Source of the DNA: Echinarachnius parma
Lineage: Eukaryota; Echinodermata; Echinoidea; Clypeasteroida; Echinarachniidae
Assembly (NCBI GenBank): GCA_037951105.1
Contig: JBAMJV010007494.1
Coordinates: 26,725 to 90,724, forward strand
Direction of reading: 5' to 3'
DNA: 64,000 bases
In this document: one piece after another, positions 1 to 11,700 of the stretch
How the letters are laid out: each line of letters opens with the position of its first letter
Position numbering within the stretch: the first letter of the stretch is position 1
Notes under the pieces: model-generated
Seen by the model: only the letters and a program-made list of their open reading frames with translations
The model's database searches: none
What the model was told of the DNA's origin: nothing
Translations under genes and position numbers: made by a program

Positions 1-118
1 TGATGCGTTTTCCAATTATATTTCTTCAGGATAAATATTTGTCTGAGCTTGTTGGTGGAATGGACGACTGAAGATGTTACATTTCATTTGTAAGATTATT
101 TTTGTGGGGTGACGGTAA
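1..118. repeat. F4 repeat, 3' fragment
   Basis: Starts TGATGCGTTTTCCAATTATA and matches the last third of the copies at 15756-16200 and 46507-46932, including the GGTGGAATGGAC and TTTCATTTGTAAGATTA stretches. It is cut by the window edge. Confidence 0.8.
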
Positions 119-149
119 GCTTTAAGAAACTGTATAAGCTTTTAAAGCA

Positions 150-235
150 ATGAATACACCTTCAACATCAGTGGGAGTCATTAATGGAAATGTAATTCAA
201 CAAAGCATCGACTACCAGGTTCCTGCATACCAAGG
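150..235 (+). other. Possible coding exon of unknown gene
   Basis: An ATG at 150 opens 28 codons (MNTPSTSVGVINGN...) with balanced, non-repetitive composition that end exactly at a good donor, CAAGG|gtaagc. No acceptor partner or domain is seen, and the gene would have to continue across gene C on the other strand, so this may be chance. Confidence 0.2.
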
Positions 236-824
236 GTAAGCTATCAAATTGATATATTTCACAATTAGCATAAGATAGATAAAATATCGATGGAATACAT
301 TGTCTTTACTTAACTTTGACAACAAATTCTGTTTTCAGAACCAGTCATTAATTATAGTTTATAACTTATTAAGACAAGCATTCAGCGATATGTGTACGAA
401 TGTTACTCAATAACTCCATCTTTAACTTATTTCACCCGTCATCTCTACTTTTATTTTTATCACTTTAAAAATCACCCTCGGTGTATTCCCCCTTTTACAT
501 AGCTTTTCTACAGCTGTAGTTAAGTGGCTGCGCGATCCCATCTTTACTATCAACACGACTCAGTATGCACCTATTGTTTTTATGTGTCTCCACCTCCCTA
601 CCCTTACGTGTGTTCATTTTAATACCTTTACCTGTACATCTGTCTTCTTGTTATTTCTCTAGTCAGCCTCTGATGAAAATACTGCTAGGAAATGTCAGGC
701 CCTTAGAATTTGTTTAGTTACAGCAGAATCATATCGTTCACATATATTCTTCTAGTTACAGGTCAGAGCCTTAACAAATCGTCATTTTGTATAGCTTATA
801 AGCATTTAAATGTTGTTCACTCAC
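236..824. other. Intron of gene C / unassigned sequence
   Basis: AT-rich sequence with no repeat copy or coding signal that I can recognise; presumably the intron between Ig2 and the next Ig exon of gene C. Confidence 0.4.
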
Positions 825-1151
825 CCCGTGCTTCTATGTAGATGGTCTTATTCACTTTCTTGTTGATTCTGCCACTCATTTCCAATGAACATGTCAAACG
901 TGATGACAACGGTTTCGAAATGTAAACATCGATAAGAGTGTTACCGTGATATGCTTTCTGAATATTCTGGTGGAAAGAGTCGTCATTCCACCAATCCCCT
1001 GATGTTGTCCATTTAAGATAAAATGGCGACTGGACAGGGCGATCAGCAAAGCAGACAAATCTTTCCTTAGTACCGATGATCACGTCGATACGTTCACTGT
1101 CACCATACAACTTCTCCGAGCCATCTCGTATGAAGATATGAGTGGGTGGGG
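825..1151 (-). CDS. Gene C exon 3: Ig domain 2
   Basis: Phase 1-1 exon of 327 bases, acceptor ttgcag, donor gtgagt. It aligns with gene B exon 3 through shared landmarks (IFI-D at the start, RFVC versus TFVC, SPFYL-W, SSRLTC). Confidence 0.8.
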
Positions 1152-3174
1152 CTGCAAAAAAATACCATTCAAATATTAGACCAAAATTAACTTACAAAAG
1201 TTTGGTTTTGATGAATATGTGTTTTATGCCGTGATTTGATTTTAATGCAACCCATATGGAACCAAGTGTTAACTTTGAAGTTCAAAATACATTTATTTCT
1301 GTACATAAAAATACACTCATACACAAATGGTATATCATAGTTGTTTTCCAATATTCAGTCAAAAGGGCATCAAAGGCACCTTGCGGAATACTCTCACAGT
1401 ATCGGGGTTAAGCTTGAATAAATTAACTGTTATCAATACCTGGGCACTAATTATTTTAGTTTTGAGGGAAATTAGTATATCTTTGGACAACAACCGTTAC
1501 TTAATTGCCAAAATATAGATATTGATGAATGCAAAACACAATCCCATGTTTAAAGCATTTGGCAGCTCACCTGTAACTAGCAGTTCAACCAAGATCCTCT
1601 TGGAGTCCTCGCCCAAAACGAGACAGGTGTAGTTTCCTGCATCATCTTTTTTCACGTCAGACACAATCAAAACACTTGATCGGTCATTCCGGTTAACAAA
1701 GATTGCATATCGCCCATCCGTTTCATTTGAACAACCCATTCCACATCGTATGATAGTTTCTTCTGCAAACGTCCAAGATATTGCTGGTGGTGATGAATCG
1801 CCACCGGAAGAGTTGCAGGGCAGATAAGCATCCTCTCCTTCAATGATCTCTAACTTGGACGATGAAACAAGTTGAATTCCGCACACGATGTGCCCTATAA
1901 TATTCAGTTCAAATAACAAGTAACACCTCAGATATATGTTTGATGTTTACCCCTATTCAAATAAAAAAGCAATTATCATGTATTTTATCGACAATTACTG
2001 TTCTAGTTCAGAAGTGAAATTCCAAAGTCGACAAATTAAAAAGAAATATAATTGAAATAGATGATTTACACTTTCTGTCCATTTTGTGCTGTAAAAGAGT
2101 ATAATAGGTCGTTTGGCTTTTCAATCCTTGATTCCTGCATTCGAAATGATTCCTTTTAAAAAAGAAAAACACTGAAGGGACCATTTAACCCAAATCAGGC
2201 CGGGTTATTGTGGCTATGCTATAGGGTGTGGATTCCACCCTCCCCCTCCCCCACCCTAAAAATATCGGCCGACGAACGCGCGGCTGCCACAACATTTGGG
2301 ACACAGATAGCTTGCGTCATAATGTACAAGATTGCATTGTTACTTTTTTTAAATAATCAATTTATAATTACATGTTATATCAATTAATTATGCAAATATA
2401 TGCAGAAATCCCTTTTTGTCTGTAAATTACTAAATATTGTCCCGAATATGCTAATTTTGTGCATGAATATTTGTTATGACCTCATACTAGGATTTCCACA
2501 TTAACATTTGCGACAGCCAGAGTTTGCTTATGCATTAAAAAAAAACTTCATATGTACATATATTTCTTGTTTTTTCGACTTTTGTTTTTCATAAATCTTT
2601 TAATGAAATAAGTTATTGACCATTATCCAACCATTGCCAACCAAAGCAGTGATTAGGATACAAAATAAAGAAGGTTTTGTGTATTCTAGGAAAAACATTT
2701 CCATAAGATTTGTATATATTCACAAATCGCAAAATGTAGCGATTTTCGGACATTCGCTTACAAAGGGTCACCTGACTTTGTCGCAAATTTCGTCTCAAAA
2801 GTTGCGCAAGACTTCAATGAAAAAAATCCTAAAGTCGAGCGGCGATACCTGCCCGCATTGCAGAATAATCACGCAAAATGTTGAGGGGGAGGGGAACTAA
2901 GAGAACGAAGAAATAGATTTACATCAACATTTTCACAAAAACTTTGGTTAATAAAACAACGACACCTTTAAGTAAGCCACAGGCTGTAACCCGACATGTC
3001 ACCTGGATTTATTTGGTCAAATACAGACGAAGTTAAACAAAACAAGTTGTACAGTATCATGTACACACATTTCTGAATATTTATACAAAATTATATCAGA
3101 AATGGAAACAAAATTATCTTACCAAAATGTTGCAGGTTGAATGTAAGAAGAAATACTGCGATGTTGAAGATCAT
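825..3174 (-). CDS. Gene C: Ig-domain surface receptor, 5' part only (paralogue of gene B)
   Basis: Three coding exons read on the minus strand: 3174-3123, 1894-1571 and 1151-825, joined at consensus GT-AG sites, all in phase 1. The product starts with a hydrophobic signal peptide (MIFNIAVFLLTF) followed by two Ig domains. Ig1 has the B-strand Cys (AYLPC), the C-strand Trp (AISWTF), an extra Cys pair (RCGMGC) and the terminal DAGNYTC motif. Ig2 has FVCF, LKW and RLTC. Domain order, exon phases and the CGxGC motif match the first three exons of gene B, so the two are paralogues. The rest of the gene (further Ig exons, membrane helix, tail) would lie left of position 1: in gene B the next exon is 5 kb away. 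It is head-to-head with gene A, 2.5 kb apart. Role is inferred as a cell-surface recognition or adhesion receptor; the ligand is unknown. Confidence 0.8.
1571..1894 (-). CDS. Gene C exon 2: Ig domain 1 (V-like)
   Basis: Phase 1-1 exon of 324 bases between ttatag and gtgagc. It shows canonical Ig residues Cys, Trp and D-A-G-N-Y-T-C, plus the RCGMGC motif shared with gene B. NETD and NYT are possible N-glycosylation sequons. Confidence 0.85.
2197..2893. repeat. F5 repeat in gene C intron 1
   Basis: Begins CAGGCCGGGTTATTGTGG, with a C-rich tract and then ATCGGCCGACGAACG. It shares this head and a long tail region (GCGCAAGAC, GCGGCGATACC) with the copy at 15022-15752, which supports a ~0.7 kb dispersed element. 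Confidence 0.7.
3123..3174 (-). CDS. Gene C exon 1: signal peptide
   Basis: 17 codons from ATG at 3174 encode a hydrophobic leader, with donor G|gtaag at 3123/3122. Length, phase and hydrophobicity parallel exon 1 of gene B. Confidence 0.75.
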
Positions 3175-3639
3175 GATTTCATTATGTCGTCACTAATATC
3201 AGAAATATTCCTGATATTTGATTCCTGTCAACTTTCCTCATCAGTTTAGTTTACATGTATGTCACGAGCGCATTATTTTACATGTGCATAGATCATGAGC
3301 CAATATTATGTTGGATGGATACTTTCGTTACTGCACACAGTGAGTCTCAACGATGAAATGATACATGATTGATATCGTTGTTAAACTTTCACCCGTTATA
3401 AATCCACGTTATACTCCTTGATGGAAAGTACCCAATTACTCCAGGCACTTATATTGCGCATTTAATATATTAATATACTGTACTGCGCATAAGAAATATT
3501 TATATAACACAGTAAAAATGTTCTTGGTGAAGTAAGCTACTTATTCCTTATTTTAAATTACCTAATTCAGCTACTTATTCACTCATATCATCATATGACC
3601 TTTCACACACTAATATAAAGTCATTTCAACCATAGCAAT

Positions 3640-4030
3640 GTCTACGAAATCCACATTGACCTTGACCACTCAAGCTCAAAAGGGGGTTATTCGTACACTA
3701 TATACTATACATATGTATACAATATATGTTAAACAGCATTTGGCCCAATAACCTATTTATGGTCATATAACTACAATGTTTGGATACATGTGCCAGGCGC
3801 CCCCTTCCGAGTTTAGAACCACCGTGACCTTGACATTGAACCTCAAGGTCATTGGGTAAAAATAGGTCAAAAGTGAATTTTATCGTAGGATGTCACCTAA
3901 CGTTATGGATCTGCAATATGTTGGTATGGTTGAACGGCGGTACTACCAACACGCCAAATTTTGTACCATGACTTTTAGATTCACCCCTCACGGTCATAGA
4001 GAAAAACGAGCAAAACAATTACAAAGTCAT
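3640..4030. repeat. TGACCTTGAC-type dispersed repeat
   Basis: Contains CCGTGACCTTGACATTG and CCTCAAGGTCATTGGG in inverted relation, with a partial echo at 4805-4870 (CATGAGAGGTCATTGTCAAG, GGTCACGGTGCTTC). Style resembles the tandem array at 58660-59210. Confidence 0.45.
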
Positions 4031-4194
4031 AGATTTTCCGGATAATTGATCCCCTGGCATGAACGAAACATTGCAGGCTTTACGTGATTCACTTGGATGT
4101 TCACGCGCTTCATGCGCTGTTCAATTCAACGCGCATTATGTGCTCTTCGATTTTGAACGGGTGAAATTGCGAATTACGAATGCGTTTCATACAT

Positions 4195-4670
4195 TACAGG
4201 GGCGGATCTAGCTTTTTGCTAAGAGGGGGGGGGGGGTTGACCCAATGACGATGCGGAGCATCGTCCACGAGCCGCGAAGCGGCGATTTCTTTTTGCTATT
4301 TTGAACCCCCGTAAGTGATGTCTTTTTGCTAAGGGGGGGTTTGACCCAATCACGATGCGGAGCATCGTCCACGAGCCGCGAAGTAGCTAACTGCCTTAGT
4401 GTTGTTCGTATGCTGGTTCCCCCGCACCGCGCGTTCATTCTCGGCCCCCGTGCGCATATGGCAATATACGCACGTACGTAATCTTCATGGGTATTTTTTT
4501 TCCGGGTCGCGCGATCAGAGCGCATTGCGCGTTTAGTGGGCATGTAGCGATAGTGGAATGGATGCATTATAGTGGGCTCCGCGCGGTATAAAACGTTCCA
4601 GTGCTATTTTTAACCCCCGTATGTGATGTCTTTTTGCTAAGGAGGGGGAGGGGGGGGGGGGGGGTTAACA
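4195..4670. repeat. Tandem poly-G repeat (GGGGCGGATCTAG type)
   Basis: A ~108 base unit (TTTTTGCTAAG, G-run, GACCCAATNACGATGCGGAG, CATCGTCCACGAGCCGCGAA) occurs at about 4213 and 4323, with a partial third unit at 4600-4665. Three G-runs of 7 to 18 bases lie in it. The open frame on the minus strand here is only this repeat. Confidence 0.75.
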
Positions 4671-5658
4671 GTTGTTAACATGAAAGCAAACGTCTGCTTA
4701 TTTGAAATGTAGTTTAAATGTAATTTTCCAATTTTACTTTAATACATTGTGTACTTCAATAATAATTCGGTAATCAGATGATTTATGTGCTCACAAATAA
4801 CACTATTAATGACCTCATTTCACCCTATGACCATGAGAGGTCATTGTCAAGGTCACGGTGCTTCTGAACTCTGAAGTGGGGCAGCAGGCACATAATTATA
4901 TTTAAAAATCGTAGCTACATTACCATGAATGGGATAGTGTAAACGAATGGAATGGAATTGAGTCGAACGGAACACCATATTTTAATCCATGTCCCGAAGA
5001 TGTATAATATAGACATTCTGATTCCATTTGGAAGTAATTTTTTGTAATAGATTATAATTTGATGGAACGGAAAAACATATATCAGAATGCTATTAAAGTA
5101 GAGTTTGAAAGTAACCGATTACATTAATTAACCCGTTCACTCCGAGATCTAAAATACCTATAGGCTTTGTACATAGCCCACCCGGTTCACGTACGCAACG
5201 GGCAGTAGCTTGCATTTGTAAAACAAATTGATTTCTATAATGCTGCTCTAAATGTCATTACAGACGTCAAACTTATTGTGCTTCTCAAAGCCGAGGCAAA
5301 GTTCACATCTAAGTACCAATTTTATTAGCACACTGTATTGATTTTTGCCATGCGATGACGTTACATTAGTTGTGTATTATTGCCCCATGTCATACGGAAT
5401 TATACAATGGATATGACAGTGAACTGCGGAATATTTATTTGGAGCTTGTAAAACAAAGTGAAAACTATAACTTTAGAACTACGCTAAATTTGAACCAGTA
5501 CAGACAACCAGCTCATGTATGGTAAGCCACATTTTCTTTATGGGAAATTCATTACTGATATATTCGTGATGCTAGATTTACTTGATTTATACAATCAATA
5601 TGAAACATAGATAAAAACAATAAATATTAAAACAAAAACTGTTCTCTTTGTATTGCAG

Positions 5659-5724
5659 AGAAAATTGCATGGAGATATCACACTGACGATTTCACGATGG
5701 CTAGTGTATTCATTGTGACAATAG
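5659..5724 (+). CDS. Gene A exon with start codon (5697) and signal peptide start
   Basis: Acceptor attgcag ends at 5658; ATG at 5697 reads MASVFIVTI then donor ATAG|gtaagt. Bases 5659-5696 are 5' untranslated and hold a short upstream ORF ending TGA at 5684, so at least one non-coding exon probably lies upstream. Confidence 0.7.
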
Positions 5725-8700
5725 GTAAGTTTCATCCTACTATAATGAATCACGATAACGCTTGTAATATCCCATTATCACACTATCGATTTTTGCCAAT
5801 TTTGTTATAAAAGATTCGCGCGTTTTGAAATAAATAAGTCACGTAGCGGCGTTGAGAAATCTTCACGCGTGAAACAGATCAAGTAACTATGTTGATATAA
5901 TGTATGCAAGAACTGACAAATGTTTCAAACATGTGTATTCATGTGCTCTGATATCTATTCGGAATGGTTCATAACAATACCATGTAAAAGAGATCTAGTA
6001 ACTTTGTTGACATGTCCACAACCGACGATAATGAGCAAAAATGCAAGGTAAGGTTCACGAATTGATTGCACTGACTTTTTAGACAGTTGAAATTCTCCAC
6101 TAGAGAATTTAAAATCCGAACACTTCAATTATAAATATCTTTATAAAGAAAGATATAGTCAGACAACCATACCAGTTACATGCTTATATCGGTAATACGA
6201 ATACAACCAGGCAAGTGAGAATTACTAGAGTTATACGTTATTTTAAGAATTTTAACACTGTTACTAGATCCCTTTAGATGAAAGTAATATGGCCGAGCAT
6301 TGGGCGTAAATGTACAGTGTATTGCAGACAGTTGAAATGATCCCCGGGATTTTTTCTCTCATTTACAGTAATACAAACTATCCAAATAACATAAAATACT
6401 CCTAAAAAATGGAACCCAAAGCAAATTTGTGTGCCATTCACGTAGGACGTACATTTAAATAAATTAAGATTGAATACATTTCTTATCTTTGATATTTTCA
6501 TTTGAATGCTTTACTCAACAGTTATCCTACTAAGATCTACAGACGTACTAGCTTTCCAACAGCAAGGTGTTGTCGACAGTTCAATCACCATACCATGCGA
6601 CATACCAGAAGGCTTTGATACTGCATTGGTCAGATGGTTCGTCAATTCTTCGTCTAAGCCATTCTTGAAATACTTTCCAAAAGATAACAATCTTATTCTG
6701 CCATCTGACCACGATCCTCGATTTTCCACAACGGACATTGAAAGACTCGACATATCACCTTTACAGATATCTGATGCTGGGGAATACAAGTGCCGCGTTA
6801 CATCAGCATTGCCACAGGAAGATGTAGAGTCTGCGGCAAATGTAACTGTTCTAGGTAAACAACGGTTCATTTACATCCAATTATCTCGGATCGTTCATCA
6901 CAAACAATTATGCAAAGATGGAATTATAAAGTGTCTAATGTTAGTTGTCCTCGGACATTAAATAAGATATGGCGTATAAGTATTCCAACCATGATATTGC
7001 TATCATTTTCTTTTCTGCAATATTTATTTAAGAGATCAAATTATAGATAAAATAGTGTTGATTTTAATTTATCCGCGCTGAAATATCCTGAAAAAGTGTG
7101 ATACTCCTTTTGTCATAAGATCGATCGATACAATAGCTGAAAGTACTCTTTATCATTGAGTTTTTTTTAATGTGTTTAAATAAAATAAAACAAACAACAA
7201 ACAAACCATAAGTGATCTCATTGTGTCTTTTGTTCCATATGTTCTAGATGGATGTGTCATGTGGGCATACAGTCCTCCCTTGAATACAACAAGCAGCGGA
7301 TGTTCCTCAGGCGAAGTAGTAGCATATGCTCAACAGTGTAGCTTCATCTGTCAAGAGGGGTTTCGTTTAGTGGGGAACGCATCTACAGTGTGTGAGGGTA
7401 ATGGGGAACTAACCAACCAGACGCCTCAATGTGAAGGTAACAAATGCTTCCAGTAGCCAATTATTCAGTAATATCAATCGGCCCACTTGTTTTCGTGCTG
7501 GCGTGTAGTAGGTCTTGTGCTTTGTACATTATGTTGACGAGTAGTCATAATGTTTGTAGTCACATAGATAACCTTACATTAAAATATTTAATTATTATAA
7601 AATAATTGTCAATCGAAAATTGCCATAACATGCTTTTCCGTATGTAGGATGCACATTTTTGGATATGTTATGAACTCTGCCAGGCCCTGTGTTATGTATT
7701 GGACATCTATTATCTCTATCTTGTTCTAAATGATGCCTCATGGTGTTTTATTATTTATCTTTATTTCATAACAAAAACAACGTATACATATAAACAACAA
7801 TAAAGAAGTTACATACAACCGAGGGCATGTTTTTTTTAAATTAAGCTACTGAAATACTCACAGCGCCCTAAAATATGCATTTCCAGGGCGTTTAGAAATG
7901 TATTTGATTTACACGTATTATTCTAATGAATCTCCAAACCGCTTGTTTTCTCATTATACCTGTTTTGTCTATATATATCCCCTTCCCCCTTTATACCCTC
8001 TCTCCTGGCACCCGTCCCAATTGTGTTCTGTCATGTCTCTCGCATGGGTTATATTATTTTTTTTTAACCACGGACCTTCCTTTTACTTCAGTCCTCCTTT
8101 GGCCATCACTGTATTTTTCATTCTCTTTCTACATCACTTCTCTCCTAGCTCTCCAATGTCATGTTACTTTATTGCTATAATTTGTTTTACCACCCTTTCC
8201 AATCCCTCTCTTCTTTCATATCTATAAATTCATTTATTTCTCCAACCCCACTGTATCCCATATTTCTTTCCCATCTCTATATATTGTAAATTATCTGTTT
8301 TTTTCCCCTGCCTTCTCTCTCTTTCTCTCACACACACTTCTCTTATGACGATGAAGAGGTCACCTGTACCATCAGTAACCCCTCTCCACATCTGACGGAT
8401 ACAAACAATACTTGCGTCGAGGATGCGCGTGTTCGTTATGGAACAATTTGCAACTTTGAATGCCCTACTGGTTACAGTATAAACGGAAACGGAACTATAC
8501 GTGTCAAATGCGGCGAAGGAGATGTTCCAGTTTTTCCACAATGCGAAGGTAGGGATGAAGGCGTGTTTATTTCGAAAATTGTATCGATCAAAATAAAAGT
8601 AATTTGCAAAGGATTTTTTGGTAAACTCTTTAAATTAAAGGGATAGTTAAGTTCTTGAAAAGAGAGTACAGATTTTGTCAAACTGAATTTTAGTATTCAA

Positions 8701-11700
8701 AACCTGCACCATTACATTACAAACTAATAGTTATTATTCCACATGCTCGAAATGAATAACAAATTACAAATGACTAAGTAAAAAGCCTGTTATCAATCAA
8801 AAGGAGCCGTTATAACTTAAGAGGGCGCTCTCTAAATACCCATCGGTTTTACCTATTTTAGATAAAATATTGTGCATGTGATGTTTTGTTGAAATAGTGA
8901 TTAGATAGAGAGATAACTTTTTACGGCTGGTTAAAAATAATCGAATAATTGTGGAGCTCCGCAATTATTACAAACGGTTATGTTTTTGGACATTTCAGCT
9001 ATTTCTGAACCGATTTTGATGAAATAAAGTTTAATCTGTCATGAAATTTATATGCTCTTCCGATTTTGACCATCAGTTTTTAATTATCTTACAAAATTAT
9101 TTTGTGTAGCGCCCTCTATACCAAAACTCAATTATCCCTTTAATAGATAAGATGATATAGACTTCACTTTCAATCATGTATGTGTCGGGCTTTCCTAGTA
9201 CTGCTATCATGGGCGTAAATACTAACGTAATACCTATTCATCAGGGGGATGAATGAATAGATCATCACCCCCCCCCCCCCCTCACCCCCTCCCCCTGCTG
9301 AATGGGTATCAGTGACAGATCTACGCCCATGACTGCTATTTTTGGTTACAAACAGTCCTTTCAAATATAATAGTACAGCTTGAATTAAGGTTGAGAACAC
9401 TTAACTTTTGTATTGTTTATAATGAGCAGTATTCATAAATATTCATCGCTGCATTGCTTTTTTAATACACTTCGGTAACAACTAGTAACTTAGAATGAAA
9501 GGAGTTAGGAAAATAAAGTAGAATGCGTAGTATTATTTTATTTAGTACTCTTATTGAAATGAAGAATCTTAGGAACATGGAAGAACATAAATAAATAGTA
9601 TGTCGTTTAAAAGATTGATTGATACAGTTATTATACCATTTCCAAAAGATGTCGGTTATGGGAGGAATATCTTAGTTATTTGTTGATCCATTTTTAAAGA
9701 TAAAGAGTATATCTTTTTCTCGTAGTTATTTCAGAGGAATCGGTGCGACAGAACCTTGGATATATTGCAATCATCGTCATCGTGTTTCTTGGTATTGGAA
9801 TAGGCGCACTTGTTTGCTGGTTCCGCAGAAAAAATAAAGGTATTTCATATTTGACTTATGATCAGGGCATGCCAATTCCAAGATCTTTGATTTACCATGA
9901 AATATATTTACACATATTCATGTATTAGTATTTTGAACAGAATTAGAAGGTTTATAATAAAAATAATTGCGTGTATCATTTTTGGGGTGTTTTGACGATT
10001 GCATTATAAATATTTAATTCACGTATGAGCTCATTATTCGTATTCACATTTTATTATTCATATTTCATACGGCTTAATATATTTTTAAAAGCCATGACTG
10101 AAAAAAAAGAACATCATAGACATTATCGATTTTAGTCTAATGAGCTCTCCATAATACATCAAAATAAACATGGATGTTGATGTAATTAGGCGCTTGATAG
10201 AATAAGAAGGTTTGTGTCACAGCAAATATGATGTCAAGGGTAATTTCCATTGTTTAAAAAAGTTCTTATAAAGAAACGATGATCTATACTGCAAGGTCTT
10301 ATTTGTTTGTCTCGTACGCGTCACGCCGTTTCAGATATTGGTGGACAGTATTCAATAACAAGTTGATGGCTGCGTAGTATTTTTCTTGATATAAGGAGTC
10401 GATGGCACATCGTTGTAAATAACCACCAATGTATGCTGACACAATTCTTCGAGGGCATTTATAACAAAGTATATATACTCCACAAAAAAAGAAACTGGAC
10501 ACTTGTATAAGTTGAAATATTTCATATTAATGTACGATAAAGTGTACATGATTATATATCAAATTAAAGGGAATTTAGTCTTCTACATGCAGGGTATAAC
10601 TTAAAGGTGTAATCGTTCATGCATGAAATGCTATGATCAATTAACACTAGCAAGGTCTGTTTTCAAAAATAGCAAAACAATGGAGAACCACACCATTCGA
10701 CTGAAATGATAGTAAGCGTTTCACTTAAAACAAGATGAGTGGGGCAAGTAAATTATGACATTATTCAATTTTATTCTCATGAACAAACTCTGGAAATACA
10801 AATTTGTCAATAAAACAGGGCCAGGTTATGAGCGCATTATCATACTGGTCTGTATTACAGGCATGAAGCTTGTCTATTTCATGTATCCCCTGCAATTTTA
10901 ACCATTATTACCTAGATAAATGTCATGTTAAAGACTGCCCAAATGTTTGACCAAGGGTGACTTCAGATTTTGAAGATCTTTGGACTATGGTATAATTCTT
11001 GAGAAGAATTTATACCATTTTCATGCTGAAATAAGGGCACAAACTGTGGTTTTGACTAATAAAGCTTTGCCATGGAATTCCCCATTTTGTTACTTTTGGA
11101 TGAAAATAACACCTATAACGTTCACAATTTGTCTTCATTTATACTCTTTATTGAGATGAAGATAGAAAAGGTCACATTTGTAATGAAAAAAAATTATGCC
11201 TTCTCATGAATATAGCGTTTTAGATTATGCTTATCAACATTTATATGGTTGAGTGGATGTTCCATTTTTGCTATTTTTGAAAACAGACCTTGGTGTGGTT
11301 AATTGACCGTGACAAGTCATGCATGAATGATTTCATCTGGATTTCATGCGAATATTGAAGAGGGTAATTTTATCTTTAATTTGATATACAATATCATATA
11401 TTTTATCGTTAATGAATACGAAATATTTGATCTCATACAAGTGTCCAGTTTCTTTTTTTGCGGAGTATATATGGATCGTGCATAATGTACGAGACAACAT
11501 AAGATGTTATGTCAGGTTTTGAACCTAATACTATGCCTGCCCTTCTCAACAAGATTTTTTTCGCATATGTTTATCTTATTCCATTCTTAATACAGGAGGT
11601 ACTGAAAAGTCTGATGCAGATGACAGGAGGAATAGCGTTCCTTTGATGGCGGTAAAGCATATTTCCTATTTTTTCATCAGTAAATATATTTTGGACTGCT

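Larger units (their letters stand above)
3175..5658. other. Intergenic region between divergent genes C and A
   Basis: The start codons of C and A face away from each other across 2.5 kb, so regulatory sequence for both probably lies here. No TATA box or named motif could be assigned with confidence. The right part before 5658 contains AT-rich unique sequence; 3640-4030 and 4195-4670 are repeats listed separately. Confidence 0.4.

Noticed and set aside
4208..4567. 119-codon minus-strand frame
   Set aside because: Runs through tandem poly-G repeats; no recognisable protein.
6511..6870. 119-codon minus-strand frame
   Set aside because: Antisense shadow of the gene A Ig exon, which has splice sites and Ig residues on the plus strand.
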